A stretch of 64,000 nucleotides of DNA from Phycisphaeraceae bacterium (GCA_019636495.1 JAHBXL010000013.1:62001-126000), one strand, 5' to 3'. Positions 54,522 to 63,624 are shown, numbered from the stretch's first letter. Notes: a model not told the origin generated them from the sequence alone. Made by a program: numbers and translations.

Positions 54522-56627
54522 ATGAGACCCCAGATCCGAGTCCGAGCGGCGACCGCCGCGTTCATCACCATCCTGGCGGGGGGTGTGCTGCTGGAATCCA
54601 GCGTGCCCGCGGCGATGGCCCAGCAGGAGGGCCGACGTCGACGCGCCGCCGCCGATGCTCGCCCGGTCGAACTCACGCCCGATCAGGTCGCGCAACTGAA
54701 CCGCGTCGCCAACGAGCGCAAACTCAATGTCGACGACCTGCTCGCCGCGGCCAAGACCTTCATGCCCAGCGGCCGGCACGACGAGTACGTGCTGTTCAGT
54801 TCGGGCGGGCAGAGCGGGCAGGTGTTCGCGATCGGCGTGCCGAGCATGCGGCTGCTGCGCTCGATCGCGGTGTTCACGCCCGAGTCGTGGCAGGGCTACG
54901 GCTTCGCCGGCGACGATGACCCCGTGCTGAAGCAGTTGGACATCAACGGCAAACCGGTCCTGTGGGGCGACACCCACCACCCCGCGCTGTCGGAGACGGC
55001 CGGCGACTACGACGGGCAGTTCCTGTTCATCGGCGACAAGGCCAACGCCCGCGTCGCGGTGATCGACCTGCGCGACTGGGAGACCAAGCAGATCGTGAAG
55101 AACCCGCTGACGATCAGCGACCACGGCGCGGCGTTTGTCACGCCCAACACCGAGTACGTGATCGAGGGCGGGCAGTACGCCACGGTGCTCGGCTACGGCT
55201 ACGCGCCGCCCGAAGAGTACAAGAAACTCTACCGCGGCATGGTCACGATGTGGAAGTTCGATCGGTCCAAGGGCCGCATCGACGAGTCCGCCTCGTTCGC
55301 CCTGGAACTCCCGCCCTACTGGCAGGACCTGGCCGACGCCGGCAAGGGTGCCAGCGACGGCTTCTTCTTCATCAACTCCTTCAACGTCGAAATGGCGGTC
55401 GGCGGCGTCGAGAAGGGCAACCCGCCCTTCGAGGCCGGTGCCAGCAAGCGCGACATGGACTACCTGCACATCGTCGACTGGAAGAAGGCCGAAGCGGCCT
55501 TCAAGGCCGGAAAGGCCAAGAAGATCAATGGCTTCCCTGTGCTGATGATCGAGACGCTGATCGCCGACGGCATCCTTTACTTCGCCCCCGAGCCCAAGAG
55601 CCCGCACGGTGTCGATGTCTCGCCCAACGGCCAGTACATGGTGGTGGCGGGCAAACTCGATCCGCACGTGACGGTGTACTCGATCGACCGCATCAAGCGC
55701 GCCATCGCCGAGCGCAAATACTCGGGCACCGACGACTACGGCGTGCCGATCCTCGACTTCGATGCGGTGAAAGAGGCGCAGGTCGAACTGGGCCTTGGGC
55801 CTTTGCACACCCAGTTTGACAACAAGGGCTACGCCTACACCTCGCTGTTCCTCGACTCGGCCGTCGCACGGTGGACCCTCGGCGGCGAATACGCCGCGCT
55901 CAACGCCGAGAAGCCCTGGACGCTCGTCGCCAAAACGCCGGTGCAGTACAACATCGGTCACCTTTGCGCGGCCGAGGGCGACACCGTCAGCCCCGATGGC
56001 AACTACCTCATCTCGATGTCCAAGTGGTCGGTCGACCGCTTCCTGCCTACAGGCCCGCTGCTGCCGCAGAACTTCCAGTTGCTGGACATCGGCGCGCCGG
56101 GCACCGCCATGCCGGTGCTGTTCGACATGCCCATCGGCGTCGGCGAGCCGCACTACTGCCAGATGATCAAGGCCGACAAACTCAAGACCTGGCTGGTCTA
56201 TCCCGAGATCGGCTGGAACCCGCACACGCAGAAACTCGACCCACGCGCGCCCAAGAAGGGCGAGGAGGGCGTGACGCGCGACGGGAACAACGTGCTGGTG
56301 AAGATGACCGCCATCCGCAGCCACTTCTTCCCAGAGCATGTCGAGGTCAACGAGGGCGACCGCGTCACCTGGCGCATCGTCGCGATGGAGACCACGCAGG
56401 ACGCCACCCACGGATTCTGCATCGGCGGCTACAACATCAACCTCTCACTGGAGCCCGGCGAGTTCATCGAGTTCACCTTCACCGCCGATCGCGCCGGCAC
56501 CTACCCGTTCTACTGCACCGAGTTCTGCTCGGCTCTCCACCTGGAGATGATGGGCTACTTCCACGTGAAGCCCAAGGCCGCCGCCGCCGCGCCCGCCGCG
56601 GAGGAACCGGTCGCATCGCGCAAGTGA
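54522..56627 (+). CDS. nosZ: Nitrous-oxide reductase, clade II-like
   Basis: A 701-residue periplasmic copper enzyme that reduces N2O to N2. The signal peptide lacks a twin-arginine motif and looks Sec-type, which marks the 'atypical' clade II. The seven-bladed propeller carries the CuZ histidines (for example DTHHPALSETAGDYDG, PHGVDVSPNG, GPLHTQFDNKGYAYTS, YNIGHLC, GEPHY). The C-terminal cupredoxin has the CuA motif CTEFCSALHLEM (Cys665, Cys669, His673, Met676). AAAGGGAG lies about eight bases before ATG 54522. It is followed by nosB-D-F-Y-L. All key residues are present. Confidence 0.96.
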   Translation: MRPQIRVRAATAAFITILAGGVLLESSVPAAMAQQEGRRRRAAADARPVELTPDQVAQLNRVANERKLNVDDLLAAAKTFMPSGRHDEYVLFSSGGQSGQVFAIGVPSMRLLRSIAVFTPESWQGYGFAGDDDPVLKQLDINGKPVLWGDTHHPALSETAGDYDGQFLFIGDKANARVAVIDLRDWETKQIVKNPLTISDHGAAFVTPNTEYVIEGGQYATVLGYGYAPPEEYKKLYRGMVTMWKFDRSKGRIDESASFALELPPYWQDLADAGKGASDGFFFINSFNVEMAVGGVEKGNPPFEAGASKRDMDYLHIVDWKKAEAAFKAGKAKKINGFPVLMIETLIADGILYFAPEPKSPHGVDVSPNGQYMVVAGKLDPHVTVYSIDRIKRAIAERKYSGTDDYGVPILDFDAVKEAQVELGLGPLHTQFDNKGYAYTSLFLDSAVARWTLGGEYAALNAEKPWTLVAKTPVQYNIGHLCAAEGDTVSPDGNYLISMSKWSVDRFLPTGPLLPQNFQLLDIGAPGTAMPVLFDMPIGVGEPHYCQMIKADKLKTWLVYPEIGWNPHTQKLDPRAPKKGEEGVTRDGNNVLVKMTAIRSHFFPEHVEVNEGDRVTWRIVAMETTQDATHGFCIGGYNINLSLEPGEFIEFTFTADRAGTYPFYCTEFCSALHLEMMGYFHVKPKAAAAAPAAEEPVASRK

Positions 56628-56641
56628 CATCCCACTCCCGT

Positions 56642-56667
56642 CCGGCGAGGGCGAAGGCCCCCGCCGG
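56642..56667 (+). other. Stable hairpin between nosZ and nosB
   Basis: CCGGCG-A-GGGC (56642-56652) pairs with GCCC-C-CGCCGG (56657-56667) around a GAAG loop, 10 bp with one A/C mismatch. Without a T-run it more likely protects the nosZ mRNA end or weakens readthrough than ends transcription. Confidence 0.5.
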
Positions 56668-56714
56668 GCATTGACCGGCCCTGTACCGGATCGTCAGCGA
56701 ATCGGAGCCCCGCC

Positions 56715-57389
56715 ATGCCGTCCATCCTGCAATACCTTGTCGGGCCGCGCATCCCGGTTGAGGAACTCCGCGCCCACCGTGTCCGCTACGCAACGCCGAC
56801 GGTGATCTTCATGGCCGCGCGCATCCTCCTGCTGGTCTCCATCTTCCTGCCCTACTGGCACATGGAACTCGAGGCCCCGCAGTACCCCAAGGGTCTGTAC
56901 CTCACCGCCTACGTCAACCACCTGACGGGCGACGTCAAGGAGATCGACGGCCTCAACCACTACATCGGCATGCGCCCCCTGGGCGAGGCCGCGGCGTTCG
57001 AGCGAACGCTGGCGGTCTGGGCCATCATCGCGATGGTGCTCCTGGTCGAGGGCGCGGCGTTCGTGCACAGCCGGTGGGCGGTGCTTCTCGCGCTGCCCGC
57101 GATCGCGTTCCCCATCGGCTTCATCGCCGACCTCTACTTCTGGATGCGCACCTTCGGGCTCAACCTCGACCCCGATGCGCCGCTCTCCAAGTCCGTCAAG
57201 CCCTTCGTGCCGACCGTGATCGGCGAGGGCGGCATCGGGCAGTTCCGCACCTATGCCGAGTTCGGGAATGGCTACTGGCTCGCCGTGGGGTGCGCCGCGC
57301 TCACCGTCGTCGGCTTCTACTTCCACCGCAGCGCTTACAAGCCGCTGTACGACCGCGCCGTCGGCCGGCAGCAAACGGATGCCGCATGA
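56715..57389 (+). CDS. nosB: NosB-like membrane protein
   Basis: A 224-residue inner-membrane protein with about four helices. HMELEAPQYPKGLYLTAYVN and GDVKEIDGLNHYIGMRPL are typical of the protein found right after nosZ in clade II clusters, usually called NosB. Its role is unknown. The end overlaps nosD by 4 bases (ATGA). The name rests on context plus motif memory. Confidence 0.75.
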   Translation: MPSILQYLVGPRIPVEELRAHRVRYATPTVIFMAARILLLVSIFLPYWHMELEAPQYPKGLYLTAYVNHLTGDVKEIDGLNHYIGMRPLGEAAAFERTLAVWAIIAMVLLVEGAAFVHSRWAVLLALPAIAFPIGFIADLYFWMRTFGLNLDPDAPLSKSVKPFVPTVIGEGGIGQFRTYAEFGNGYWLAVGCAALTVVGFYFHRSAYKPLYDRAVGRQQTDAA

Positions 57390-58828
57390 ACGCTCGCATG
57401 CTCCAATCCCGGTGTGCCGTGTTCGCACTCGTGCTGGGCGCGGCGATCTCCGGCGCTGTGGCGCAGGAGCACGAAGTGCCCGCGCCGCTCGCCGCGCGGC
57501 CCGCCACCCCGCGGCCGCTGGGCGCCATCGGCCGCGCTCTGGCCGCCGCGCCCGATGGCGCCGTCGTCGAGATCGGCCCAGGCGTGTACCACGAACACCT
57601 GCGCATCACGCGCCCCGTGACGCTGGTCGGGGTCGGGATGCCGGTCATCGATGGCGGCGGAAGCGGCGACATCGTCGAGATCGCCGCGCCCGAGGTGACG
57701 CTCCGCGGCTTTGTCATCCGCAACACGGGTATCGACCTCGACAAGGAGAACGCCGCGGTCCGCGTGCTCGCCTCGCGGGCCACCATCGAGGACTGCGTGC
57801 TGGAGGACATCCTCTTCGGCATCGACCTGCGCGATGCCCCCGACAGCGTGGTCCGCAGCAACCGCATCGGGGGCAAGCGGCTGGACGTGGCCCGGCGCGG
57901 CGACGGTCTGAGACTCTGGCGCGCGGACCGCACGCTGGTCGAGGGCAACACCATCCACGACGGGCGCGACGCGATCCTGTGGTACTCCAAGGGCGTCGTG
58001 GTCCGCGGCAACGTCTCGCACAACTGCCGCTACGGGCTGCACCTGATGTACAGCGACGAAGTGACGATCGAGGGCAACCGCCTCGAGCGCAACTCCGTCG
58101 GCGTGTACCTCATGTACAGCGCGGGCGTGGAACTGCGGCGCAACCTGCTGGTCAACAACCGCGGGCCCAGCGGCTACGGCATTGGTCTCAAGGAGACCGA
58201 CCGGTTCGTGATCACCGACAACGTGCTCTCGGGCAACCGCGTCGGGGTGTACATCGACGGCTCGCCCTTCACGAACAAGATGCCCGGCATGTTCCGGCGC
58301 AACACGCTGGCCTGCAACGACATCGGCGTGACTTTCCTGCCCTCGGCCCGCAACAACGAGTTCGTCGACAACAACTTCATCGACAACATCGAGCAGGTCT
58401 CGGTCGCCGGGCGCGGAAACCTCTCGGCCAACCGCTTCTGGGTCGGCGAGCGCGGCAACTACTGGAGCGACTACACCGGCTACGACCAGAATCGCGACGG
58501 CATCGGCGACTTTGTCCACGAATCGCAGACGCTCTTCGAGAACATGATGGACCGCGAGCCGAAACTGCGGCTGTTCCTCTTCAGCCCCGCGCAGCAAGCC
58601 GTCGAGTTTGTCGGTCGCGCTGTGCCCTCGGTTCGCCCCGAGCCCAAGTTTGTCGACGAGGTGCCGCTGATGCGGCCCGCCGAGGTCGGGCTGAACGTCC
58701 GACCGGAGCGCGGCGCGCTGGTACGCCTGGGGGGCGTGGGCGCAGCGCTGCTGCTGGTGGGGGGGCTCGTGCTCGGTCTGGCACGCACCCCGCGCGATGG
58801 CCAACCAGCCAACGGAGGTGTCGCATGA
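57386..58828 (+). CDS. nosD: NosD copper-site maturation protein
   Basis: A 480-residue periplasmic protein. The signal peptide ends near AVAQ. The body is a right-handed parallel beta-helix (CASH/pectin-lyase-like repeats, for example NTIHDGRDAILWYSKGVVV and NNFIDNIEQVSV, and GNYWSDYTGYDQNRDGIGD). A C-terminal helix (about 453-470) may anchor it. NosD helps assemble the CuZ centre of NosZ together with NosF and NosY. Its ATG overlaps the nosB stop and its end overlaps nosF. Confidence 0.92.
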   Translation: MNARMLQSRCAVFALVLGAAISGAVAQEHEVPAPLAARPATPRPLGAIGRALAAAPDGAVVEIGPGVYHEHLRITRPVTLVGVGMPVIDGGGSGDIVEIAAPEVTLRGFVIRNTGIDLDKENAAVRVLASRATIEDCVLEDILFGIDLRDAPDSVVRSNRIGGKRLDVARRGDGLRLWRADRTLVEGNTIHDGRDAILWYSKGVVVRGNVSHNCRYGLHLMYSDEVTIEGNRLERNSVGVYLMYSAGVELRRNLLVNNRGPSGYGIGLKETDRFVITDNVLSGNRVGVYIDGSPFTNKMPGMFRRNTLACNDIGVTFLPSARNNEFVDNNFIDNIEQVSVAGRGNLSANRFWVGERGNYWSDYTGYDQNRDGIGDFVHESQTLFENMMDREPKLRLFLFSPAQQAVEFVGRAVPSVRPEPKFVDEVPLMRPAEVGLNVRPERGALVRLGGVGAALLLVGGLVLGLARTPRDGQPANGGVA

Positions 58829-59724
58829 TCCGCATCGACTCGGTCACCAAGCGATTCGGCCGCGCAACGGCCGTGGACAACGTCTCGCTCGACATCCCCG
58901 CGGGCGACAGCGTCGCGCTGTGGGGCGTCAACGGCGCGGGCAAGACCACGCTCATCCGCTGCGTCCTGGGCCTGTACCGGTTCAGCGGGCGGATCGAGGT
59001 CGGCGGGCACGATGTCGGCCGGCGCGGCAAGCGGGCCCGCGCATTGATCGGCTATGTGCCGCAGGAACTCGGGTTCCACGACGAACTGGGCGTCGCCGAG
59101 GCGGTCCGGTACTTCGCGCTTCTCAGGGGGCTGCGCGTGCGCTCCGCCGAGAGCGTGCTGGACGATGTGGGCCTCGCAGGGCACGGCGGTAAACGCGTCC
59201 GCGAACTCTCGGGCGGGATGAAACAGCGCCTGGCGCTGGCGATCGCCATGCTCGGCAACCCGCCGGTGCTCGTGCTCGACGAGGTGACCGCCAGCCTCGA
59301 CGCCTGCGGGCGCGGCGAGTTCGTCGGCCTGCTCTCCCGCCTCTCGGGCGCAGGCCGCACCATCCTCTTTGCCTCGCACCGGATCGAGGAGGTGACAACG
59401 CTGGCCCGGCGCGTCGTCGTGCTCGAGGCGGGGCGAATCGGCGCGCAGACCGATTCCGAGACGTTCGCCGAATCCCTCGGTCTTCACTCGATGCTGCACC
59501 TGACGATCCGCGAGTCCACGCGCCGACTCGCACTCGAGCATCTGTGCGCATCCGGCTTCGCGGCCCGCATGAACGGCGTCGGCCTGCTCGTGCCCGTCGC
59601 GCGGGAGCAGAAGGCCGCGCCCTTCCGCGTGCTGGCCGAAGCCCGAATCGCCATTGATGACTTCGAACTCATCGCCGCCGACGCCGCGGGCGCTCCGGCG
59701 CACACCCAGGAGGCGCAGCCATGA
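58825..59724 (+). CDS. nosF: NosF ABC-transporter ATPase
   Basis: A 299-residue ATPase. Walker A GVNGAGKTT, signature LSGGMKQR and Walker B VLVLDEVTASLD are intact. The last 80 residues form an extra domain. With NosY it makes an ABC transporter that powers CuZ assembly. It overlaps nosD and nosY by 4 bases each. Confidence 0.93.
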   Translation: MIRIDSVTKRFGRATAVDNVSLDIPAGDSVALWGVNGAGKTTLIRCVLGLYRFSGRIEVGGHDVGRRGKRARALIGYVPQELGFHDELGVAEAVRYFALLRGLRVRSAESVLDDVGLAGHGGKRVRELSGGMKQRLALAIAMLGNPPVLVLDEVTASLDACGRGEFVGLLSRLSGAGRTILFASHRIEEVTTLARRVVVLEAGRIGAQTDSETFAESLGLHSMLHLTIRESTRRLALEHLCASGFAARMNGVGLLVPVAREQKAAPFRVLAEARIAIDDFELIAADAAGAPAHTQEAQP

Positions 59725-60611
59725 CCGCGCACGCCGCATCGACCGCCCGTGCCCTCGACACACGCCCGGCCCGCCCGCCCGCCATGCCCGCGAACGTTCT
59801 CACGATCGCCCTGCGCGAACTGCGCGACGCCGTCCGCAGCAGGTGGTTCCTCCTTTACACGCTCGCGTTCGCCGCACTCGGCTTGGGCGTGTCCTATGTC
59901 TCGGCCCTCGGCTCCGGCGGCGCGGGCCTGTCCGGGTTTGGCAGAACGACCGCCGGGCTTGTCAATCTCGTCCTGCTCGTCGTCCCGCTCATGGCCCTGA
60001 CCGCGGGTGCCGGCTCCATCGCGTCGGACCGCGAGCGCGGCATACTCGCGTACCTGCTCGCGCAGCCGGTCTCGCGCTTCGAGGTCCTGCTCGGAAAGTA
60101 CTTCGGTCTCGCCGGCGCGCTCCTCGCCTGCCTCTGCCTCGGCGTCGGCGCATGCGCACTGGTTCTCGCGCTCAAGGGCGAGGCAACGCGCCCCGCGGCG
60201 ATGCTGTGGCTCGTCGGCCTGGCCTTCGGCCTGTCGCTGGGCATGCTCAGCCTCGGCATGCTCGTCTCCGTTCTGGCGCGACGGGCATCGGTCGCGGTGG
60301 GCACGGCCATCTTCCTCTGGCTCGCGCTGGTCTTTGTCTCCGACCTGGGCCTCATGGCCGGTGCGCTGGCGTTCAGGCTGCGCATCGAGACCCTCTTCGC
60401 GCTCGCCACAGCCAACCCGCTGCAGGTCTTCAAGTTCTGGTCCCTCCACTCGGCCGATGCGACGCTCGACGTGCTCGGGCCCGCCGGTCTGTACGCCGTG
60501 GACACCTTCGGCGACCATGTCGTGTGGCTGTTCACCTCGGTGCTCGCGGCGTGGGCGGTCGTGCCGCTGGCCATCGCCGCGGTGATCTTCTCTCGAAGGG
60601 CCCCCGTATGA
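59721..60611 (+). CDS. nosY: NosY ABC-transporter permease
   Basis: A 296-residue membrane protein with six helices. An N-terminal 25-residue extension rich in Ala/Arg/Pro precedes the conserved LTIALRELRDAVRSRWFLLYTLAFA. SDRERGILAYLLAQPVSRFE is the coupling-helix region that meets NosF. It pairs with NosF and NosD. The start overlaps nosF and the end overlaps nosL. Confidence 0.92.
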   Translation: MTAHAASTARALDTRPARPPAMPANVLTIALRELRDAVRSRWFLLYTLAFAALGLGVSYVSALGSGGAGLSGFGRTTAGLVNLVLLVVPLMALTAGAGSIASDRERGILAYLLAQPVSRFEVLLGKYFGLAGALLACLCLGVGACALVLALKGEATRPAAMLWLVGLAFGLSLGMLSLGMLVSVLARRASVAVGTAIFLWLALVFVSDLGLMAGALAFRLRIETLFALATANPLQVFKFWSLHSADATLDVLGPAGLYAVDTFGDHVVWLFTSVLAAWAVVPLAIAAVIFSRRAPV

Positions 60612-61099
60612 AGCGCACACCCATCATCGCGCTGTCGATTGTGCTCGTGGGCGCGCTGTCCGCATGCGACCGTGCCGAGGAAACCGGCCCGCCCAACCTG
60701 CGCTTCGGACGCGACGAGTGCGCCGAGTGCAAGATGAGCATCGTCGATGAGAAGTCCGCCGCGGCGGCGCGGATCCGAACTTCACACGGGACCGAGGCGC
60801 TGATGTTCGACGACATCGGCTGCCTGCTCGACCTGGAGCGCTGGAAGCCGCAGACGCAGGTGACCGAACGCTGGACCCGCGATTACGGATCGCGTGCCTG
60901 GACGCAGGCCGAGACCGCCACGTACGTGTTCTCGGAGAGGATCCACACGCCGATGGGATCGTGGATCGCGGCGTACGCCGCGCCGGCGGACGCCGCGGCG
61001 GCGCAGGCGGTGTACGGCGGGGACGTGCTGACCTTCGAGCAACTGGTGGCGCGTCGTGCGGCATGGATGGAGGAGCGTTACGGCAAGCGCGAGCCCTGA
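60608..61099 (+). CDS. nosL: NosL copper chaperone lipoprotein
   Basis: A 163-residue lipoprotein. The lipobox ALSAC (Cys20) follows a short signal. DECAECKMSI is the Cu(I)-binding CxxCKM signature and GTEALMFDDIGCLL the second family motif. NosL delivers copper to NosZ through NosD. It overlaps nosY by 4 bases and ends the nos set. Confidence 0.92.
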   Translation: MKRTPIIALSIVLVGALSACDRAEETGPPNLRFGRDECAECKMSIVDEKSAAAARIRTSHGTEALMFDDIGCLLDLERWKPQTQVTERWTRDYGSRAWTQAETATYVFSERIHTPMGSWIAAYAAPADAAAAQAVYGGDVLTFEQLVARRAAWMEERYGKREP

Positions 61100-61125
61100 G
61101 GCCGCGCCCGTTGATGGGCCCAACC

Positions 61126-61608
61126 ATGTTCTCACAAACCGCCGAGTACGCGCTCCGCGCCATGACGTGCCTGGGTTCGCGCACGGGCGCGCCCAGCACC
61201 ACCGAGGCCATCGCGCAGCAGGCGCGAATCCCCGCGGGCTACCTCGCGAAGGTGATGCGCGACCTGGTCGTCGCGCACCTCGTGACCTCGCAGCGCGGGC
61301 CCAACGGCGGCTTCCTGCTGGCCCTCCCCGCCGAGCGCATCAGCGTGCTCGACATCGTCAACGCCGTCGATCCTGTGCAGCGCATCCGCACGTGCCCGGC
61401 GGGCAACCCGCAGCACCTCGGCCTCTGCTCGCTGCACGCCCGGCTCGACGAGGCCATGGCGATCATCGAAGCGGCGCTTCGCGCGACTACGCTCGCGCAA
61501 GTCGTCGCCGAGCAGCGCGATGAGCGCGTGTGCGAGCGGCTCCGCAAGGTTCCGCCGCCGCCAACGGTTCCTCCGGCGTCCGCCTTTGGCGCGAGCGACG
61601 CGGCCTAG
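61126..61608 (+). CDS. Rrf2-family regulator, copy 2
   Basis: A 160-residue paralogue of the regulator at 46935-47438: MFSQTAEYALRAMTCLGS, IPAGYLAKVMRDL, QRGPNGGFLL. The sensor loop is CPAGNPQHLGLC, again two cysteines without a middle one, but with one residue fewer and a conserved His. The ATG at 61126 is chosen by alignment with copy 1; ATG 61114 is also possible. It lies 26 bases after nosL, so it may be co-transcribed. Its stop TAG shares CTAG with the nrfA stop on the other strand. Confidence 0.82.
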   Translation: MFSQTAEYALRAMTCLGSRTGAPSTTEAIAQQARIPAGYLAKVMRDLVVAHLVTSQRGPNGGFLLALPAERISVLDIVNAVDPVQRIRTCPAGNPQHLGLCSLHARLDEAMAIIEAALRATTLAQVVAEQRDERVCERLRKVPPPPTVPPASAFGASDAA

Positions 61609-63095
61609 TTGCCGCCCTGCATGTACGGCTTGTGCGCCGGCGGGGTGGGAACACTCCGGGCCTTCTCCGCCGCGCCGGGCACCGCGGCAAACACATCCGC
61701 AATGCCCTGCCGTGCGAAGTCGATGGCCTCGCCCAGGATGCGGGCCGACTCCTGCGGCGCGTGGAAGCCCATCGAGTTCTCCGCCGCGACGAAGTCCAGC
61801 CGCCACTGCGCACGGCGATGGAGGTTCTGCGCGGCGCGCAGGGTCTCATCGCTCGCGCCCAGTTCGCGAGCGGCCTTGAGTGCCTGGATCAGTTCGAACA
61901 CGGCCTCCTCCCCGCGCCGAAGCAGGGCAGCGGTTCGGTCCTGGATGGCCTCGACGCGCCCCTTGATCTCGGTCTCGGTGTAGTTGTGGCAGGTCTGGCA
62001 GGCCCGCGCAATGTTGAGCATGGGGCTGCGGACGTGGTGGTCGCTGATCTTGATCGCCCCCTCTCGCTTGTAGGGCATGTGGCAGTCGGCGCACGAAACG
62101 CCGCTGCGCGCATGAATGCCCTGGCTCCACATCTCGAACTCGGGGTGCTGGGCCTTGAGCACGTCGGCGCCGGTGTCCGGGTGCGTCCAGTCCTTCCACC
62201 CGACCTCGTCGTAGTACGCCTCGATCTGCTCGACCTTCAGCCCCTTGTGCCACGGATAGGTCACGAGTTTCTGCTCGCCGGCGAAGTAATACTCGACATG
62301 GCATTGCCCGCAGGACATGCTCCGCATCTCCTGGCGGGAAGCGTCGATGTTGGGGTCGTACTCGCGGGCGCGGTTGCCCGCGCGCCACCGCGCAATGCTC
62401 GGCAGATGCGGCACCGGTGCATCGGACCTTGCCAGCGCGCGAACGCCCGTGATGAACGCCGGCTTGGTCACGCGCAGCGCGAGCGTGTTCGGGTCGTGGC
62501 AGTCGACGCACGACACCGGGTGGCTGACGAGTTTGGTCGCCTCCGAGTACGGCATCGGGCAGACCTCCTCGAAACCCTTGAACAACTGCGCGTAGCCGTT
62601 GGGGCTCGTCGCCGGCTCGTGGATCGTCCCCGGCGCGCCGGCCCGGATGCCCGCTTCGCGGTACGCCACCACGTTGCTCGCGTGGCAGTGCAGGCACGAG
62701 CCGGGCTGCTCGCGCAGCAGCACGCGCTCCGTCTCGCGCTGGTCGCTGAGCATGTACGCGTGCCCGCGCTCCTCGCGGTAGTCGAGCGAAAACGCGTACC
62801 CATTGAAGATCGTCCGCCACACCGGCAGTTCGTCCAGGTGCTGGAACGCGTCGCTCCCCCCGTGCCGCGTCCTTTCGATGTCCACCGTGCGGATGTAACT
62901 GTCGTGCTGGCGCGGGTAGTTCTTCCCCCACACCGAAGCGTCTTCCGTGGTCTCGTCGATGTCCACAACGCGGAAGACCGTTTCGCGGGCCTCGCGCTTG
63001 CGCTGCGAGATGTTCTCGCGCAGCAGCATCACCGTGACCGTGGCCCCCGCCACAACCGCGACCGTTACGCCGTATGCCACCCAGGACTTGCCCAT
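61605..63095 (-). CDS. nrfA: Ammonia-forming nitrite reductase, all-CXXCH type
   Basis: A 496-residue cytochrome c552. An uncleaved-looking N-terminal helix precedes five haem sites: CLHCH (134-138), CVDCH (196-200), CGQCH (262-266), CADCH (335-339) and CQTCH (366-370). In E. coli the first is CXXCK with a lysine-ligated active haem; here it is histidine, as known in some other bacteria. CHVEYYF after the third site matches the catalytic and calcium-binding region. The enzyme reduces nitrite to ammonium with six electrons. ATG 63095 has GGAGG five bases before it. It follows nrfH directly. Confidence 0.93.
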   Translation of the reverse strand: MGKSWVAYGVTVAVVAGATVTVMLLRENISQRKREARETVFRVVDIDETTEDASVWGKNYPRQHDSYIRTVDIERTRHGGSDAFQHLDELPVWRTIFNGYAFSLDYREERGHAYMLSDQRETERVLLREQPGSCLHCHASNVVAYREAGIRAGAPGTIHEPATSPNGYAQLFKGFEEVCPMPYSEATKLVSHPVSCVDCHDPNTLALRVTKPAFITGVRALARSDAPVPHLPSIARWRAGNRAREYDPNIDASRQEMRSMSCGQCHVEYYFAGEQKLVTYPWHKGLKVEQIEAYYDEVGWKDWTHPDTGADVLKAQHPEFEMWSQGIHARSGVSCADCHMPYKREGAIKISDHHVRSPMLNIARACQTCHNYTETEIKGRVEAIQDRTAALLRRGEEAVFELIQALKAARELGASDETLRAAQNLHRRAQWRLDFVAAENSMGFHAPQESARILGEAIDFARQGIADVFAAVPGAAEKARSVPTPPAHKPYMQGGN

Positions 63096-63097
63096 CA

Positions 63098-63577
63098 TTA
63101 CCTCCGCGGCCCGTGACCGATCCCCGCGTGGCAGTGCACGCAGTTGTATGGCTCATGCTCCCCCATGTGTGCCGAAATCTGCCCGACCATCTCCTGATGG
63201 CAGCGCACGCAGTTGTTCTGCACGACCTCCAGGCTCGACCCCTTGATCTGGATCGGCTCGTGAAAATCCTGAAACGTGAACCCCTTGCTGTGGCGGAAGC
63301 CGTGCTCGGCCTTCACCCAGTACTTGCCGATCAGGTCCACCGGCACGTGGCAGTCGTTGCACGTCGCCACCGCGTGGTGCGGACCCTTCATCCAACTATC
63401 GTGCTGGTCGCGCATGATGTGGCAGTTCACGCACGCCGCCGGATCATTCGACAGGTAACTGGTTCCCTCCGCGTAGTCGAACGTTCCGAGGGAAACGCCG
63501 ATGAACAGGCCCACCAGCGCGGCCAGCAGTACGCCCGCCGCGCTCATTTCCGCGAATCCCTTGGCAGCCCTGCTCAT
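63098..63577 (-). CDS. nrfH: NrfH tetrahaem quinol dehydrogenase
   Basis: A 159-residue membrane-anchored cytochrome c of the NapC/NirT family. One N-terminal helix (12-34) is followed by four CXXCH motifs (CVNCH, CNDCH, CVRCH, CVHCH). It takes electrons from menaquinol and passes them to NrfA. GGAGG lies eight bases before ATG 63577. Its stop TAA (63100-63098) leaves only two bases before the nrfA ATG. Confidence 0.93.
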   Translation of the reverse strand: MSRAAKGFAEMSAAGVLLAALVGLFIGVSLGTFDYAEGTSYLSNDPAACVNCHIMRDQHDSWMKGPHHAVATCNDCHVPVDLIGKYWVKAEHGFRHSKGFTFQDFHEPIQIKGSSLEVVQNNCVRCHQEMVGQISAHMGEHEPYNCVHCHAGIGHGPRR

Positions 63578-63624
63578 CCGACCGACCTCCCGATGCGCAC
63601 CAGCCAGCGCCGTATCTGCGGAGA

